A DNA stretch of 64,000 nt from Tamarix chinensis (GCA_030549775.1 CM060174.1:15611193-15675192); one strand, 5' to 3'; shown: positions 29,983 to 43,214, counted from the first letter of the stretch. Translations and numbers: made by a program. The notes: a model not told the origin generated them from the letters alone.

Positions 29983-32744
29983 CTATATGTAATAAAGTTG
30001 GGGATCCAAGATGCTGCAAAAAGCAGTTGTTTCATAATGAAGCAAACAATTCTCACAACACCATTCCTCAAAATCTTGTTCCATGCCATAAATCCATCTA
30101 TTTATCGGCCTACATGTTGTGGCGGTGCTGTTATTATTACTTAAACAAGGCAATCTCCCTCCTCCCATTGCCTGTTGTCGCTCATCTTTCAATACTTGCG
30201 CAACTTCATGCTTCCACCTAATAACGTCAAGTATTTCGTAAGCCCTCTTCCTACATTCCTTCAACGATCTGACTTTCCTCTGTCTCGACCAACTTGGCAC
30301 AGCTGTTGTATCGTGGACGATAATTTTGCGCAAGAAGTCACGACCGTTCCTATCTGTTTTTCCCCTTGTGAGTAAGAGAATTATTGCATATACGTATGAC
30401 GCTTCTGCGTGACCCTTCTCCGCTGCTTTTCTTAGATTCTCTAGCCCTATTTCCGGCTTCATCTTGCTAAAATAATCAATCTGACATGACAGGAAGGGGA
30501 GTAGAGATTAATTAAGTATTATAACAAGTGATTAATTAATTAACTCGGAGAGACAAGATAATATATATATATACACAGAATAAATCAAACGAGAATCTGT
30601 TAGACCGAGAACCTCAAATCACAACCATTAGATTAAAAAAAAAAAAACTGTAGAGATTAGCCCACTTTGGCATTCAATAACACAAAATTTTTTTTTTCAA
30701 TGCCACTCAACATTGCCTTTAACATCGTCGACGACAACCTCTGGGCCACTAACTCCAGCAACATCACATCAACGAGCCAATTTGCTGATCAAACTTTTCA
30801 TTGACAACGATGAATAAGGCTTATAGTACATCATTAGCGGCAGGCAGACGCCTTGGGCTTTCAGCCATTACATAGCTCTAAAGAACTGAAAACCAAAACA
30901 AAGGAGCTTTGGCCTTTAGAATCGCAAGAGTTCTTTATCTTGGCAGCAAATTAGTAATTAAGCTTAAATTTGTGCCACATAGCTAATCTATCGAGATTAC
31001 TAATATCTGTTTTATCGCACCAATTAGCTACCTATCATTTTGCTTTTATATTATTTCCATATCGCCATTGGTCACTTGGAGTTTAGGCGTTTCAACTCGA
31101 TCATATGTAACTTTGGCAATTTGCCCAAAACCAAAAGCTGAAGGATTTGAGGAAATACAAGGGCCTTGTTTGATATAGCGCTAGCAAGTAGACATAGCAA
31201 ATAACATCACAGGGTAATAATAAGAAGATTTGGTAGAAGTTCAAGGCACGTTGACTGATATCTTTGCGTTTTGAGAATATATCTTGTTGCCTGGAACAAC
31301 ATTTTGAAGGGTAGAATCGGTGTTCTACAAGGACATTAATGCACTACAGAGACGTTACGAGGGCAAGAATAGTCTGCTACTAACAAACAAAGTCAAGGAT
31401 GCTAAGACAATATTTGTATATAATTATAGTTCTTTATAATTTAGCTAAATTACTGATATGTGCTGCCATTTCATACTAAAAATAAATAGTTAGTATTTGG
31501 ATAATATGGATAATAACTACCCTAATTGCCGCTAAAAGTTTTTTTTTTTACTATACAGTAACGGTTTTATGAAACTACTGTAATAGTTTTTGTGAAACTT
31601 CCAGAATAGTTTCATGAAACTATAACACTTTGGAAAACCTGTTATAATTGTTTCATGAAGCTAGTTTTTATTGTTCTATGAAACTACTTTTATTATTTGA
31701 CGAAGCTACTTTTATTGTTTCATAATTGTTTTCATAACACTTGTGGTTGTCGGTTTTTATTGTAACTGTAGTAGCTAGTTCTCGCTAAATATGTTTTTCA
31801 CACACACACACAAGTATATACAGGTGACAATTACTATTCAACTAGTACACAATTGCAAGTCATATAACCTACGAGAGGGTATTGGTTGATTTAGCTACAC
31901 ATATTATTTACTTATTTAGGGACATAGTTAGAAAAAGTAGAAGTAATCTAAAATTAAGAACCGAAATTCATTGTATTTAACTTGATATTCATGTATATAG
32001 TATATAATTATCATATGTACATACATACCATCCCTTCTCTATACAGAACTTCAGCATTACCATTTTCCTTGCAACGCTCCAAGAACAACTTCACGTTATC
32101 ATCATCTACTGTCCATGGAATGACAGGAAACTTTTTATGATGAAGCGTTACATGTCTGAATATGTAGCCATGGTTTGTCGCTTCTAGGAATTCCTTACAA
32201 CTAAAATAAAAACCAAAAAAAAAATTAAACAAATATATCAAGAACCAAATAATTACGTAACCCAAGAAAAAATATAAAGTTTGAAATTGAAAGAATTGAA
32301 GTAATTATCAAAGAAAAATAGTACTCTTCATTGTTAGGGTTTTAAATAAATAGAACCAACTAGTGGAATCAAATTTTTTATGAATCGAGCCGAACTTAGC
32401 CTATATATGAGTCAACCAAATTTTTTTGTACTTAGACTGAACTATAATAAACAATTCTAAAAGAGAGGTTTTGCAAGTGAGCCAACTCATATAATATAAA
32501 CATGCATGCATACATGGTTCATGTTGGACAAGTGGTGCTAGCAATCGTTTGGCGGTTAACCAAAATTCAAATCTTGCGATTTGCGTTGTTGCTTGTGTAC
32601 ATGGGTTTGTTAGGATATAGGTTAAAAAAAAACAAAAAAAACATGCATTACATACCAAAACTTGGCATTAAAGAGGTCGCTAATCGATTCGGAAGAAACA
32701 CGAGCAAAGATTTCAACTAGAAGATCCATAGGAATTGAATTCAT
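29983..32744 (-). CDS. F-box protein, At1g67623-like, apparently intact (copy 2)
   Basis: Three exons (32744-32656, 32200-32029, 30480-29983) with GT-AG introns give 252 residues. F-box proteins are the substrate-binding subunits of SCF ubiquitin ligases; the target is unknown. Residues 1-38 form a short F-box (MNSIPMDLLVEIFARV...KFCCKEFLEA). Residues 45-85 hold HHKKFPVIPW and LERCKENGNAEVLYREGM. After IDYFSKMKP comes a Sel1/TPR-like helix pair (GLENLRKAAEKGHAEASYVY). The C-terminus is cysteine-rich (EEWCCENCLLHYETTAFC). Other copies begin 22 codons earlier at ATG; here that codon is GAG and a TAA follows, so translation must start at the internal Met, leaving little sequence before the F-box. 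A Mutator-like element sits about 240 bp upstream of the start. Expression is unproven. Confidence 0.8.
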
Positions 32745-32981
32745 CCTTGAAGCTAAAAAAGAAGAAACACAAGAATTACTAATCTTTGTTGAGATTTTCT
32801 TTTATGTTATTGGTGACTCTTTCTACTAGTTTTCCCGTCTTTTATAGAAGCCATCAATTAGTAGATAATTCTAAGAAATTAATGCACTTATTTATGAAGC
32901 ATAGATAAATGATGGTAAAATGACATATGAGCAAGCATAAATTTGCAAATTAATGCTGGAAAAGTTGTTAGATGTAACATG

Positions 32982-33072
32982 GAGAATGATTTAGTGACCC
33001 TCAGGGTTGTCCACCCTTAGTTGATATGGACACATAAGCAATTTTTTGATTTATTGGCAAGGCATCAATTGA
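32982..33072 (+). repeat. MULE left inverted repeat, first part
   Basis: This pairs with 46140-46230 in reverse complement, including CATAAGCAATTTT and TTGGCAAGGCAT. The repeat continues at 40032 after the CACTA insertion. Confidence 0.85.
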
Positions 33073-33089
33073 CACTATAAGATACATAG

Positions 33090-33410
33090 TCAAATAAGGC
33101 AATTTTAAAATGTTAAATAGGGTAATAATAAAATTGCCCTATTATAGATGATCTAATAGAGTAATTGAAATTTTCCTTAATTGATTCTAACAAATAGTGT
33201 AATATAAAATATTCCCTATTAGATCCAATCTAATAGGACAATGAATAAAAATTCTCTTATTTGATCATAATAAATAGTGCAATAATAAAATCCTCCCTTT
33301 ATTCTTAAAAAATAGGGCAATGAAATTTTTTTTCCTATTTGATACTATCTAGTAGGGAAACATATTAAAATATCCCTATTTTATTCTATCTAACATGGAG
33401 TTAAATAATA
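33090..33410. repeat. CACTA subterminal repeats, left
   Basis: Repeated AATAGGGYAATA and TTGCCCTATTA-type motifs occur in both orientations, a typical transposase-binding layout for CACTA ends. Confidence 0.8.
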
Positions 33411-33637
33411 TTTGTCTTTATTATTACTAAGAATAATTATTTTTGAATATTATTATTATTATTTGTTAATATTAAAAAAATATTATTACTAATAATTGGT
33501 AATTATGATTAATATTAATCTTATTCATATTTATATTTTATTTCTCATTATTAATTATTTTTCACATTTATTCACAAATATTATATTTATTAGATATTTT
33601 ATTATTAATGATTACTAATAATTATTATTAATTATTT

Positions 33638-35570
33638 TGTAATACCCCATATTTTAAAATTTAATTTTATTAAGTTTAATTATTTTATTAGCTTAATTTG
33701 ATATAAACATTTAACTATTTTAATTTCGATTTGTTTTATGGATTTATCGACTATTTCGACTTAATATTTTAATTTAATTAATCGTTGTCATTGCGGATCA
33801 TTCTAGATAAATTCGTTCATGACCATGATTTTATTATACTCATATGATTTTGATTTTCGGTTAAAAATATGTATTTTTCGTTCTTTCTCGTATTTTGATT
33901 TTTTATATTTTAGATTCGTTTTCGATTATAACTTCGTCGTGTGATTATGACATTGTTTTAGAGTTATATTTCGTTAACGATATATATATTATTTAAATTA
34001 TAAAATTTTAGTTTAAAATAGTCAAATTTATTTTAATAATTTTATTTGTAGAAAATATTTCCAACCTTTAATTTATTCGTTTCCGAAGTCGTTAAGATCT
34101 TTGGAAAGTTTTAAATTAAGAAAAATTTCAGAGCTTATTTATGAATTTATTTTTGAAATTAATTTTCTTTCGTTTTACTATTTTTGGTTTACGGAAAACC
34201 GATTTCAAAAATTATTGTAATTAGTCTCGGTTTATTAGAATTGGATTTAAATATTTTCTTATATGCTTTTAAATATTATTTCGAAGTCTTATAATGTATT
34301 TTCGTAAATTATATAGACTTTTACATTCGTTGATAAATTCTTCCGAAAATACTTTCAAAATTCTTTATATAGCGATTATATCAATTTTAAGCTTTCGGAT
34401 CCTTTTAAAATGAGTTTTCTTTAAATAAATTATAGATAAAATTTTCCAACAATATGTTTAGATGTTTAGTATTTATTTGTATAGGTGTATTTGTGAAAAT
34501 AAATCCCGACCTGTTCCCCTCGACTCTCTCTTCCTTTTCCTTTTCTCTCTTCTTCTCTCCCTTCTCTTCTCTTTCTCTTTCTCGTGCGTGTTGCTCCCTG
34601 CGCCTGAGCTCCAACCCAGCCTCACCTGCTCCCTGCTCCTCCACTTCAGTCGATCGCCGGCCACAACCAGCCACCACCTGCGACACAGCCAACAACCGTA
34701 GCAAACAGCAGTCGCAGTAACAGCCGCAACGGCACTCGCAACAGCAGCAGCCACATACAGTGGTGGACAACGCAGGTTGCGTTGCCAGTCGGCCACCGCG
34801 AGCCTAGCCGGTCACCGGCGAGTTGTGCTCAACCTCCGACGCATCTTCTCCGGTATTCATCTACTCCAATTTGTGTTAGTTTCGTTTTGTATAAATTTCT
34901 GAAAACCCTAACATTTGATTTGATTAATTGAGTATGAATTAGCTTATGAAAAGATAAATTGATTGTTTGATTATGTATATATATGTTGTATGATTGATTT
35001 AGAGTGGTTAATTGTAGTGTATTTTGTTGATTTGTGAAAATCGAATTTTGGGCCGGATTATGGTCGAATTTTTTCGGATTCATCCGATTAAGTTATTTTG
35101 GGTAAATTGATTTTACAATATGTTATAAAATGTATCTAATTTCATATCAGAATCATCAATTTGAGAAATTTGTGTGGAATTAATCGAAATTGGATTTCTA
35201 GGTCAAAATCCGTGTGTAATGAAATTAGGTTGCATAATTGCGTTGTTTTATTTAATTACTTTTATAATATCCTTTGAAATGTATTTAATTCCATATTGGA
35301 AGTGTTTATTTGGAAAAATTGTGTGAAATTGATCGAAATTGGATTTTTAGGTCAAAACTCTTGCGGGTTTAAATTAGATTGTGTAATCAGGTTGTTTTAT
35401 TCAATTAATTATATAATTTACATTAGAATATATTTAATTTCAATTCTGAACCGTCCATTTAATATTTTAGCAAAAATTGATTGAGTTTGCGTTCCGGGCT
35501 CAAAAATCCTAATTATACCAAATTGGGTATTTCTTTTATTGGTTTTGATCAATTGATTATATGATATATC
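33638..35570 (+). repeat. gypsy LTR fragment with internal 149-bp tandem repeats
   Basis: It starts TGTAATACCCCATATTTT. An AT-rich first part is followed by a CT-rich block (34500-34800), CCxCC-type GC-rich sequence and then three to four tandem units of 149 bp from about 35020, marked by CGAAATTGGATTT at 35185 and 35334. No GTTACA end is found, so the right limit is approximate. The reading frames at 34405-34796 reflect low-complexity sequence. Confidence 0.65.
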
Positions 35571-37086
35571 TGTTACCACACTTACTATTATCATTTAATT
35601 TGTAGTAATTAATCTATCTGTTTTCTAAAAAAAATTCATTTTTAGTTCTTTTTTTATTTTAAAATTAAAATTACTAGAAAAATTAAAACTTCTTTTAACT
35701 CTTATTTCTCTTTCTTCTTTTATTTGAGAAGTGATGTTAATACCATGTAAAAGTTAACGGTAATGAAGTTGGGAAACTAATTTCCTGCTACTTTATAGCA
35801 GGTACCAACCATATTAGCCAAAGAGGCAAAATTTATCTAAGAAGCTTATGCCTGAATAGCCATTGTTGGAAAATATTTCATAAGGAAAAGGGTTACACTT
35901 TTTAAATCGAGCTTCTTTGATTATTTTCTGTTCGAACATGAACCTTGTTTCACTCCATTATCTCCAGCTGAAATTCATGGTTTTTAGCAGAAAATATAAA
36001 TACTTGCATAATTCAGACTAAGACAAGCATCTTAACTATATAAGACCTAATGTTCATGTCAATTTTCTACCATATATCTCCACTGATAAGCAACACCTTC
36101 TGCTTCCTCCTTTGAAGAATCAGAAGTAAAATTAATAATTGGAGTTTGTTACCGAATATTTCATATGAGGTATTGAAAAGGTATTCAAAAGAGTCTCACC
36201 CTTTTCTATCTTTCTTTCTTTCATATTTTTGTTATGATTGAACCTAGTACATTAGAGTTTGCTTGAATATATTTTATGGTTCATTATGGTTTATCGTATG
36301 ACATTTGAGTTTGTTTGTCTTTGACATTAGGATGGAATGTGATAGGAGTTGGATGTAGATTCAAGGGGTTCGTGGTAGGCAACAAGAGGGTTATCAAAAT
36401 ATAGGGAAAATACGAGTTACCTAGTGGAGAGCATGTTGAAAGAGCTATAAAGATATAATGTAAGAACCTATATAGGAAATGGAGGGAAAGGTTGAAGAAA
36501 AAATATTTTACAAGCAATAAAAATATTAGAGATGTAGAGCGTGCATGCCCACCTGGGATTAACATCAAAATAAGAAAATTACTAAGTAAATAGCCATTAT
36601 TTTTTATCTCTCCTCTCTCTATTAATCTAGCAAGAACTAGACCTTATCTTATCCTTTCCTTTCCTTGTTCTTTATACTGTTTATCCTCTTTATATTGTTT
36701 AAACACTTAATGAAATAAGTGGTAAGTTTGGGGTTAATTAAAAAAACGCATATGAGTATAGAAATTCCTAGGATACTTTGATAATCATCAAAATGTGGCA
36801 GCAAGGGAATCAAAGGGAGGGGGAAAAGGGGAAAAAAAGGGCTAGACATTTTAGAAAATTTTGAGTTATTCGCTGCTGCTTCAGTGTTGCCTATAAGTTG
36901 GTGAAGGTGAGGGCGAGAGACTGTATAACATTAAAAGATTTTATGTAACTATCACAATCAATTATTACCACTTATTAATGTACTTTTTGATATGAATCTT
37001 AAAAATTTATACTTAATTAATTTTGATAATTGCTATGAATTATTTACTTACAATTGTTTGTCTTATTTGGTGGATAAATAGGAGTG
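35571..37086. other. CACTA interior, no gene seen
   Basis: AT-rich sequence without recognisable coding or repeat structure. Confidence 0.35.
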
Positions 37087-37184
37087 TGATGCATCATATG
37101 GATTCTGTGGATCTTTGGATGCAGCTGCTAGAATGTGCAGATTATGTAATTTTTTTTAATTAATTATAATCCCATATGATGCAT
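37087..37184. repeat. Small inverted repeat (13-bp arms)
   Basis: ATGCATCATATGG at 37089-37101 pairs with CCATATGATGCAT at 37172-37184, with a 70-bp loop. It may be a small MITE end pair or chance in AT-rich DNA. Confidence 0.5.
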
Positions 37185-37311
37185 TCGCCGGTCGAATTGG
37201 CTAATGGAATATAGGTCGGTTGTATAATCCGCCACCCGGTCCTTAATTATGGACTAGCTGGATTGTGGATTAATCAATCCTTAATAGCCATGATTAGCTA
37301 AAGTTTTTAGC

Positions 37312-37810
37312 TGATGGGAATTATGTCTCAAACTTACCTTGTATTTGGGGAATTTCTATTGTGTGTTATTGGGCTGGGTCGACTTATTTCTGCGACCCAA
37401 TTTGTCAGCCCATCCCGTTGTATTGCTGGATGGCTGTGTGTCTCGTCTGGGCTGTATTGTGCGGGTATTTTATATGCTCTGTTATACGGTCTGTAATGCT
37501 AGTATAAATAGGCCATGTAAAGTGTAATACGTACATAATTTTTGACGGAATACAATTGCAGAGTTTTTCTCTCGATCTCTCTCGCGACTTATCTCTCTCT
37601 CTCAGCAAACCTCTCACTCGCTCTTATTCTCTGTGTCTACTCTCTCTTACTTCAATCGATCTTGATCATTCTTTCTTCGATATTCATTTGCCATTGTAAA
37701 AACTGTGCCTCTGAATCTTTGGATCTTCCTTTGGAGTTTTCCTTAGGCTGAACCGGCGAATCGAACTTTGCGCTCGATTAATTTCTCGATCCTTTCGTGA
37801 AACCCTAACA
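37312..37810 (+). mobile_element. Copia-like solo LTR
   Basis: The 499-bp segment starts TGATGGGAATTATGTC and ends AACCCTAACA. It has a TATA box (TATAAATA at 37503-37510), a CT-rich leader with CTCTCTCTC runs and a GC content above its surroundings, all typical of copia LTRs. No target-site duplication is visible (TTAGC left, GGTTT right). Confidence 0.55.
37503..37510 (+). promoter_or_regulatory. TATA box of the copia-like LTR
   Basis: TATAAATA is followed about 30-60 bp on by sequence resembling LTR transcript starts. Confidence 0.5.
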
Positions 37811-38344
37811 GGTTTCCATCACTTTTAGTAATGAGATGATTCAAGATCAATGAGGCTCGATTGTGATAGAATAAATGTAGCTTTCAAGATCAACAAGGCT
37901 AGATTACGATAGAACCAAAATTTAATTTAATTTAATCATATATATATATATATATGATTATGCCTTTATGGAACATTCTAAATAAGCATTCCTAGCCCAC
38001 CTTTCAACAAATTAAATGAAAATTCAATTACCAAAACATAAGAGAATGGGGAATTAAAAAGAGTGAGATCCGATGTCTCATGACGTGAGTTCCTTGCGGA
38101 CATAGGAAGCAATATACCGATCAATTCCCAATCACCTAAACAGATGAGGGCCAAAGGGGTGTGGAATTTGTTCACGAGTACTCCATGTTCATTTTAGGTG
38201 TAATATATACTTGTGCTTATATTTATAAAATCATTTGTATGCTTATATATATTGAACTATTGATCTTAGGTGTAATATATACCTATGCTTTTGTTGGCAT
38301 CTTAATTCAAAATAGAATTAACAATTAAGTTTCTAATTATAGGC

Positions 38345-38738
38345 ATGCAAATGGAAAGCTTAATGATGAGGTAGAATTAGTATTGATTAAGTTTGAAAAG
38401 CTGCATTAGAAGGAGCTGGCAGAGAAGGGTATTGATATTTTGAGTATTGATGAGGCATATGACATTGTACTTGGTCATACTTGTGGATATACTCGTGGCT
38501 TAGGAAGAGAAAATCCAGTGCTGCAGAAGGGTGGGAGGACAACTATGTCTTAGATGCAAACTGAGATAGAGCAGCTTCGCGCTCGTGAGCTTGAGATGAA
38601 AGCTGAGATGGAGCAGCTGCGAGCTATTGCTCAAAAGAAAGCAGAAGAAGCTTTGGAAAGAGAGGATAAGATCCATGCTGAATTCAAAGCAAAAATGGCA
38701 AAGGTTCAGGATTTCATGAATCTGTTTTTATCTTAAGG
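38345..38738 (+). pseudogene. CACTA-associated protein (plant transposase Ptta/En/Spm-like) C-terminal remnant
   Basis: One frame can be read with two TAG stops. It gives NGKLNDEVELVLIKFEKLH, then KGIDILSIDEAYDIVLGH and CGYTRGLGREN, which resembles the conserved end of the TNP1/Ptta family of CACTA elements. After the second stop comes a coiled coil (MQTEIEQLRARELEMKAE..., up to the TAA) that is often found there. The protein would bind subterminal repeats. The stops make it a pseudogene, and the catalytic TNP2-like transposase is not seen. Confidence 0.7.
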
Positions 38739-39544
38739 TTAGTCTAATTTTTTTAAAGTTATGTTCATTTTTTATGTATTAAAATTCAATTAAATAATGA
38801 GTGTTTATATCTATAAATACATTCCAAAAGTTCCAAATATATTTCCACAAGCTTGGATGTTCCCAACAATAGTTAATCTTGCTTGAAGATTAAGAAATGT
38901 TCATATCTTTCATTTAATTTCATTAGGTATTATTACTTCTGAGCTCACTATTTATAATTTTTTTTAACATAAAGAGTATTGTGTGTGAAATATTATGTAC
39001 CTGATTGACACAACTAAATGGTACATATCTGTAGGTATATATGCAATTGCAGTGGAATATATCTAAATAGCGTGACTGGAATATTACAGATATCATTTTA
39101 TGCCGTGTTTATTTGATTTCATAGGTAGAACAATAATATTTCAATATTATTGTTATTGTTCCTTTTTTTGGTAGTAGGACAACATTCAAGTGAAAGAGAA
39201 GGGTTATGCCGAAGTAAAAGCTGGAACTAATGAAGTTGCTATAAGATTGCGCATGCTTTGATCGATGTGAAATAGTTGCAGCTCATTTTCTTTTAGGATG
39301 TCAAACTGGTATCATAAACAAGGAATTTGCCAAATTATTTTATTTTGTTATAATTCCATAGTCAACATTTGTAGTTTGACCATATTTGATTGGATATTAC
39401 TATATAAAAATCATTGATACATGTACATTGTTGCTTAATGTATTATATATATTTTTTAATGTTTAATATCGAATTTTTTTCTCATGTCAAATTGATTATG
39501 TGAAAATTTATTACCCTAGGTTATAATATGCATATAAATTATTA
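38739..39544. other. CACTA interior between gene remnant and subterminal repeats
   Basis: AT-rich. A short stretch at 39180-39270 could be a further exon remnant (DNIQVKEKGYAEVKAGTNEV), but this is uncertain. Confidence 0.35.
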
Positions 39545-40010
39545 GAATAAAATAGGAAATTTTTTTTAAGGAATTAAATAGGGCAATATTGTTGTTCTAA
39601 CAGGTAACTGAAATAGGGTAATATTTTTGCTCTAATAAGTAAGTTAAATAAGGAAATATTTTTGCCCTAATAGGGAATTCAAATAGGGTAATGTTTTTGC
39701 CCTAATAGGTAAGATAAATAGGAAAATATTTTTTCCCTAATAGGTAACTTAAATAGGGCAATATTTTAAAAGTTCTCCTAGTAGCTTCAACTCAAATAGG
39801 GTGATAATATTGCTCCCATTAACAATGATCAAATAGGGTAATTACAATTTCCCCATTATAGTGAAAATAAATAGGGAAATTGAGAATTTTACCCTTATAA
39901 CCCTAATAGGATGCAAATAATAGGGCAATATTAGAGAAATTTTTTTCTCCCCTATTAAACTAATAGGGCAATATATTTATCTAATAGGGTAAATACTATT
40001 GCCCTATTTA
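39545..40010. repeat. CACTA subterminal repeats, right
   Basis: At least eight repeats of AATAGGGCAATATTTTTGCCC-like motifs with about 50-bp spacing. Confidence 0.85.
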
Positions 40011-40031
40011 GCTATATATCTTGTAGTATGA

Positions 40032-40290
40032 GCCCAACCATCCGTAGCAGTAATGTATTGGAAAATGTCGAACAATAGTGAATAATAAAAAGACTCTTAG
40101 TTAATGCCGGCTACTAGCTCTATTGGTTACTATAGTAATTTTGCCTAGTCATATTCGTTTATAGTAGTATTTAAATGTAGTCTATTTTGTCTTAGAAAGA
40201 ATGTTGATTAATATTTTATTAAAATTGATCAATATAGGATTATGAAATAAATTTTGTACACCTTATAAATTTATTCTTTAATTACAAGTT
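40032..40290 (+). repeat. MULE left inverted repeat, second part
   Basis: This continues the repeat interrupted at 33072. It pairs with about 45888-46140 in reverse complement, including ATAGTAGTATTTAAATGTAG and GATCAATATAGGATTATGAA. Confidence 0.85.
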
Positions 40291-40599
40291 GCTAAAGGAG
40301 TATACTTATCGAATGAGATAGATATCTTTTATAAGATAAATAGTATCATTATGTGTATTTACTTTCCCCAAAAGTATGAATATTTAACATCAAAATATGA
40401 AAGGTTGATGTCTTTTTCATGTTATAATAATATCACCAGCTAATCTCGATAATATATGTGTGATTCTAATTATGTATTTTAACTGCATAGAATCATTATA
40501 TAATACCAAAAATATAATAATATAAATTGATAGCATATTAGTTAGATATTAAATATTTTCATTCAAAATATTAACCTTTCATAATATTTCAAAGCTATA

Positions 40600-42585
40600 A
40601 CTAGTAAAGCATAAACACTACAAGGACTCATAATTTGTCTCACAAATCCTTTATCTATAAGCTTTTGGATTTGTTTATGTAATTCCTTAGCTTCCTCTAG
40701 GTTACATCTATAAGCTGGTTTATTTGGAATAGGCGTTCCAGGAACAAGATCAATGGCATGTTCTATACCTCTTTTAGTTGGTAATCTAGGAGGTAAATCA
40801 TTAGGAAATACATCATGATATTCATCAAGCAACTTAACTAGATTAGGATTCTAATTTTTTTTTATCAAGGTTAGAATATTTAGAAACTAAAGCATAACAA
40901 ATTCCTTCTTCTTCTATGCATTTTTCCATAGCCTTTTCATGTAAAAATAATCTCTTTTTTTCATCACTTAAAGGCATATGATCACATAAAGAAGGTGTCA
41001 ATCTATGCAATCGCTTTCTTTTTTTTTCACCACATATTCATTAGTTACCCTATTATGTGTTTATTTTCTATCATATTGCCATGGTCTTCCTAAAAGTAAT
41101 CCACAAGCATCCATAGGCAAAACATCATATAGAACTTCATCATGGTAATCTCTAATGGAAAATGTGATTAAAGTTCTTTTGTTTACTTTAGCTCCTTTGT
41201 CTTTGTTTAGGCATTGTAAAGAATAGGGTTTAGGATGATTAGTAGTCTCTAAACCAAGTTTATTAACCATTACTTCACTAGAAACATTTGTACATGAACC
41301 ACTATCAATAATGAGTCTACAAACCATGCCACCTATTTTACACTTAGTCTTAAAAATTTTCTCTCTTTGAGTAGGTGTCATAGTAGGTTGGATTTGTAAC
41401 ACTCTTTGAATTATGAAACATGGATCTCCTTCTTCTTCATCCATGGTTAATATTTCATTAGGAGATTCAATTTATAAATTCTCATTATCACTATATGGTT
41501 CCATGTTTTCCATTTTATGCAAGGTTAAGGCTCTTTGGTTAGGACAATCTCTAGCAAAGTGTCTATATCCTTTACATTTAAAACATTGTTTATTTGCCAC
41601 TTCAACTACCTTATTTTTACCTTTATCATCTCGATTATTCTTTTTATCATATGAAGATGTTGATTTAGGTGTAAAGGTGTTAGAATAGGGTTTAGTTGAA
41701 GTTGAAACATCAGACTTAACATAAGCTTTAGTTGATTTAGTTTTTCTTTCAAATTTTAAAGCCAACTTAATAAAGCCATCAAGAGAATCATAAGAATACA
41801 TGTCAACTTTATCTCTTATCAAGTTATTCAAGCCACCTAAGTATCTAGCACATTTTTGTTCTTTTCTTTCTTGAACATCACAAATAAGGACTAGTTTTTC
41901 AAATTCTCTAGTGTATTCTTCTACACTAAATAAGCCTTGCCTTAGAGTTGTCATTTTCATATACATATCTTGCTCATACTCTCTAGGCACAAATTTTTTT
42001 TCTTAGGTGTTTCTTAATTTTTTCCCAAGATTTTATTTTTGACTTCTCTTATCTTTCTCTTGTTCTTTTTAAATTATCATACCAACTTCTAGCAAAATTT
42101 TTGAACTTAAGAGTAGCTAGCTTGAATTTTCTCCCATCATCATACTCTCTAAAATAAAAGATAGCTTCAATTTCATGCAACCACTCAAAGAATAATTTCA
42201 CAATCAAATCACCATAAAATTCAGGAAGGTCAAATTTTATACCTTGATCTTCATTGTAAGCATTTCTTACTTGGAATGTATGTTGCCTTCTTTGGTTGCT
42301 TGAGCCAAAGGAACTCATCTCACCCTCTCTATCTTCATTGTGATGCATGTTTGAATATCCACTTCCACCTTTTGAATGGAATGTAGGCTTCATTTTTCCT
42401 TCCACGCTATCGTGTGTGGTCTCCATGCGATTTGGCCACGGTCCATGAGCCTCTTGATTGGCTAGTTTGGCTTCCACACTTTGTAGTTGGTGTTAAAGTG
42501 TTTTTTGATTATGTAGTTGAGCATCCATTCGTGTGGTTATACTATTGATAGACTCTACCAAGGCATGAACCTCTTCACTTGCCAT
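40600..42585 (-). pseudogene. Ty3/gypsy gag-protease-RT fragment inside the MULE
   Basis: On the minus strand gag starts at 42585 (MASEEVHALVESINSITTRM). Gag carries DLPEFYGD, then FFEWLHEIE, and a CCHC zinc knuckle (CFKCKGYRHFARDC) at about 41590-41545. Protease follows at 41444-41061 with intact IIDSGSCTNV and LLLGRPWQYDR. The RT start is at 40832-40610 (HDVFPNDLPPRLPTKRGIEH, AYRCN, KGFVRQIMSPCSV) and breaks off before the catalytic box. Stops occur at about 42495, 42048 and 41991. No LTRs are seen. It is either a captured piece or an insertion truncated by deletion. Confidence 0.85.
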
Positions 42586-43183
42586 AGTGAAGGATGACAC
42601 ACACTTGAATTAAGCCCATATAATACCTAAGCTTAATCATAATATCATCATCTAAATGATACTAATGACTAACATTACAAAGCCACACAATCAACTATGA
42701 TATATACATGAAATTACATCAAACCCTAGCTTTCATAAAATAAACTTAGGGTTTACAATAAGTTTAATATAACTAATGATAATTATCACCATATCTTGTT
42801 GTAGTATCATCCCATGTATGCCATAGCTTTGTATGCTTTGAATGCTTGTACACTTAAGGTGTGTTAACATCTTCTCTTTGAAAATATGTAACATACCTAC
42901 AAGAATATCTCAAATTATTTTCAATACCAAGTATAGACATATTATCAAGAACATTTAATATGATTGACTCCAATGTTAAGAAAGCTAATTCTTCCTTGCC
43001 TTGAGAATCAATAGGAATATGAGAATCATTAGATGCTCCTGCATCATTTATGGCCAAATATATTTCTTTTATAATATTTATGATCATATAAATATCATAA
43101 AGTTATTTTAATTAATGATTCAATGAAATTTTTAGTATGCTATAATTTATAGGAAAATTTTAACTTAGGTCATTTTAATATGT

Positions 43184-43214
<31 letters not shown>

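Larger units (their letters stand above)
33073..40028. mobile_element. CACTA (En/Spm) element, degenerate, nested in the MULE
   Basis: The left end is CACTATAAGATACATAG and the right end, in reverse complement, is TACTACAAGATATATAG; both continue into AAATARGGCAAT. The 3-bp duplication TGA flanks it (33070-33072, 40029-40031). Subterminal repeats built on AATAGGGCAATA / TTGCCCTAATAGG fill about 33090-33410 and 39545-40010. A decayed CACTA-associated gene lies at 38345-38738. Two LTR insertions (33638-35570 and 37312-37810) lie inside. The last base is A where G is expected. Confidence 0.85.

Noticed and set aside
34405..34796. Overlapping frames of about 80-120 codons on both strands
   Set aside because: They lie in the CT-rich and CAG/CCA-rich leader block of an LTR and show no protein-like constraint.
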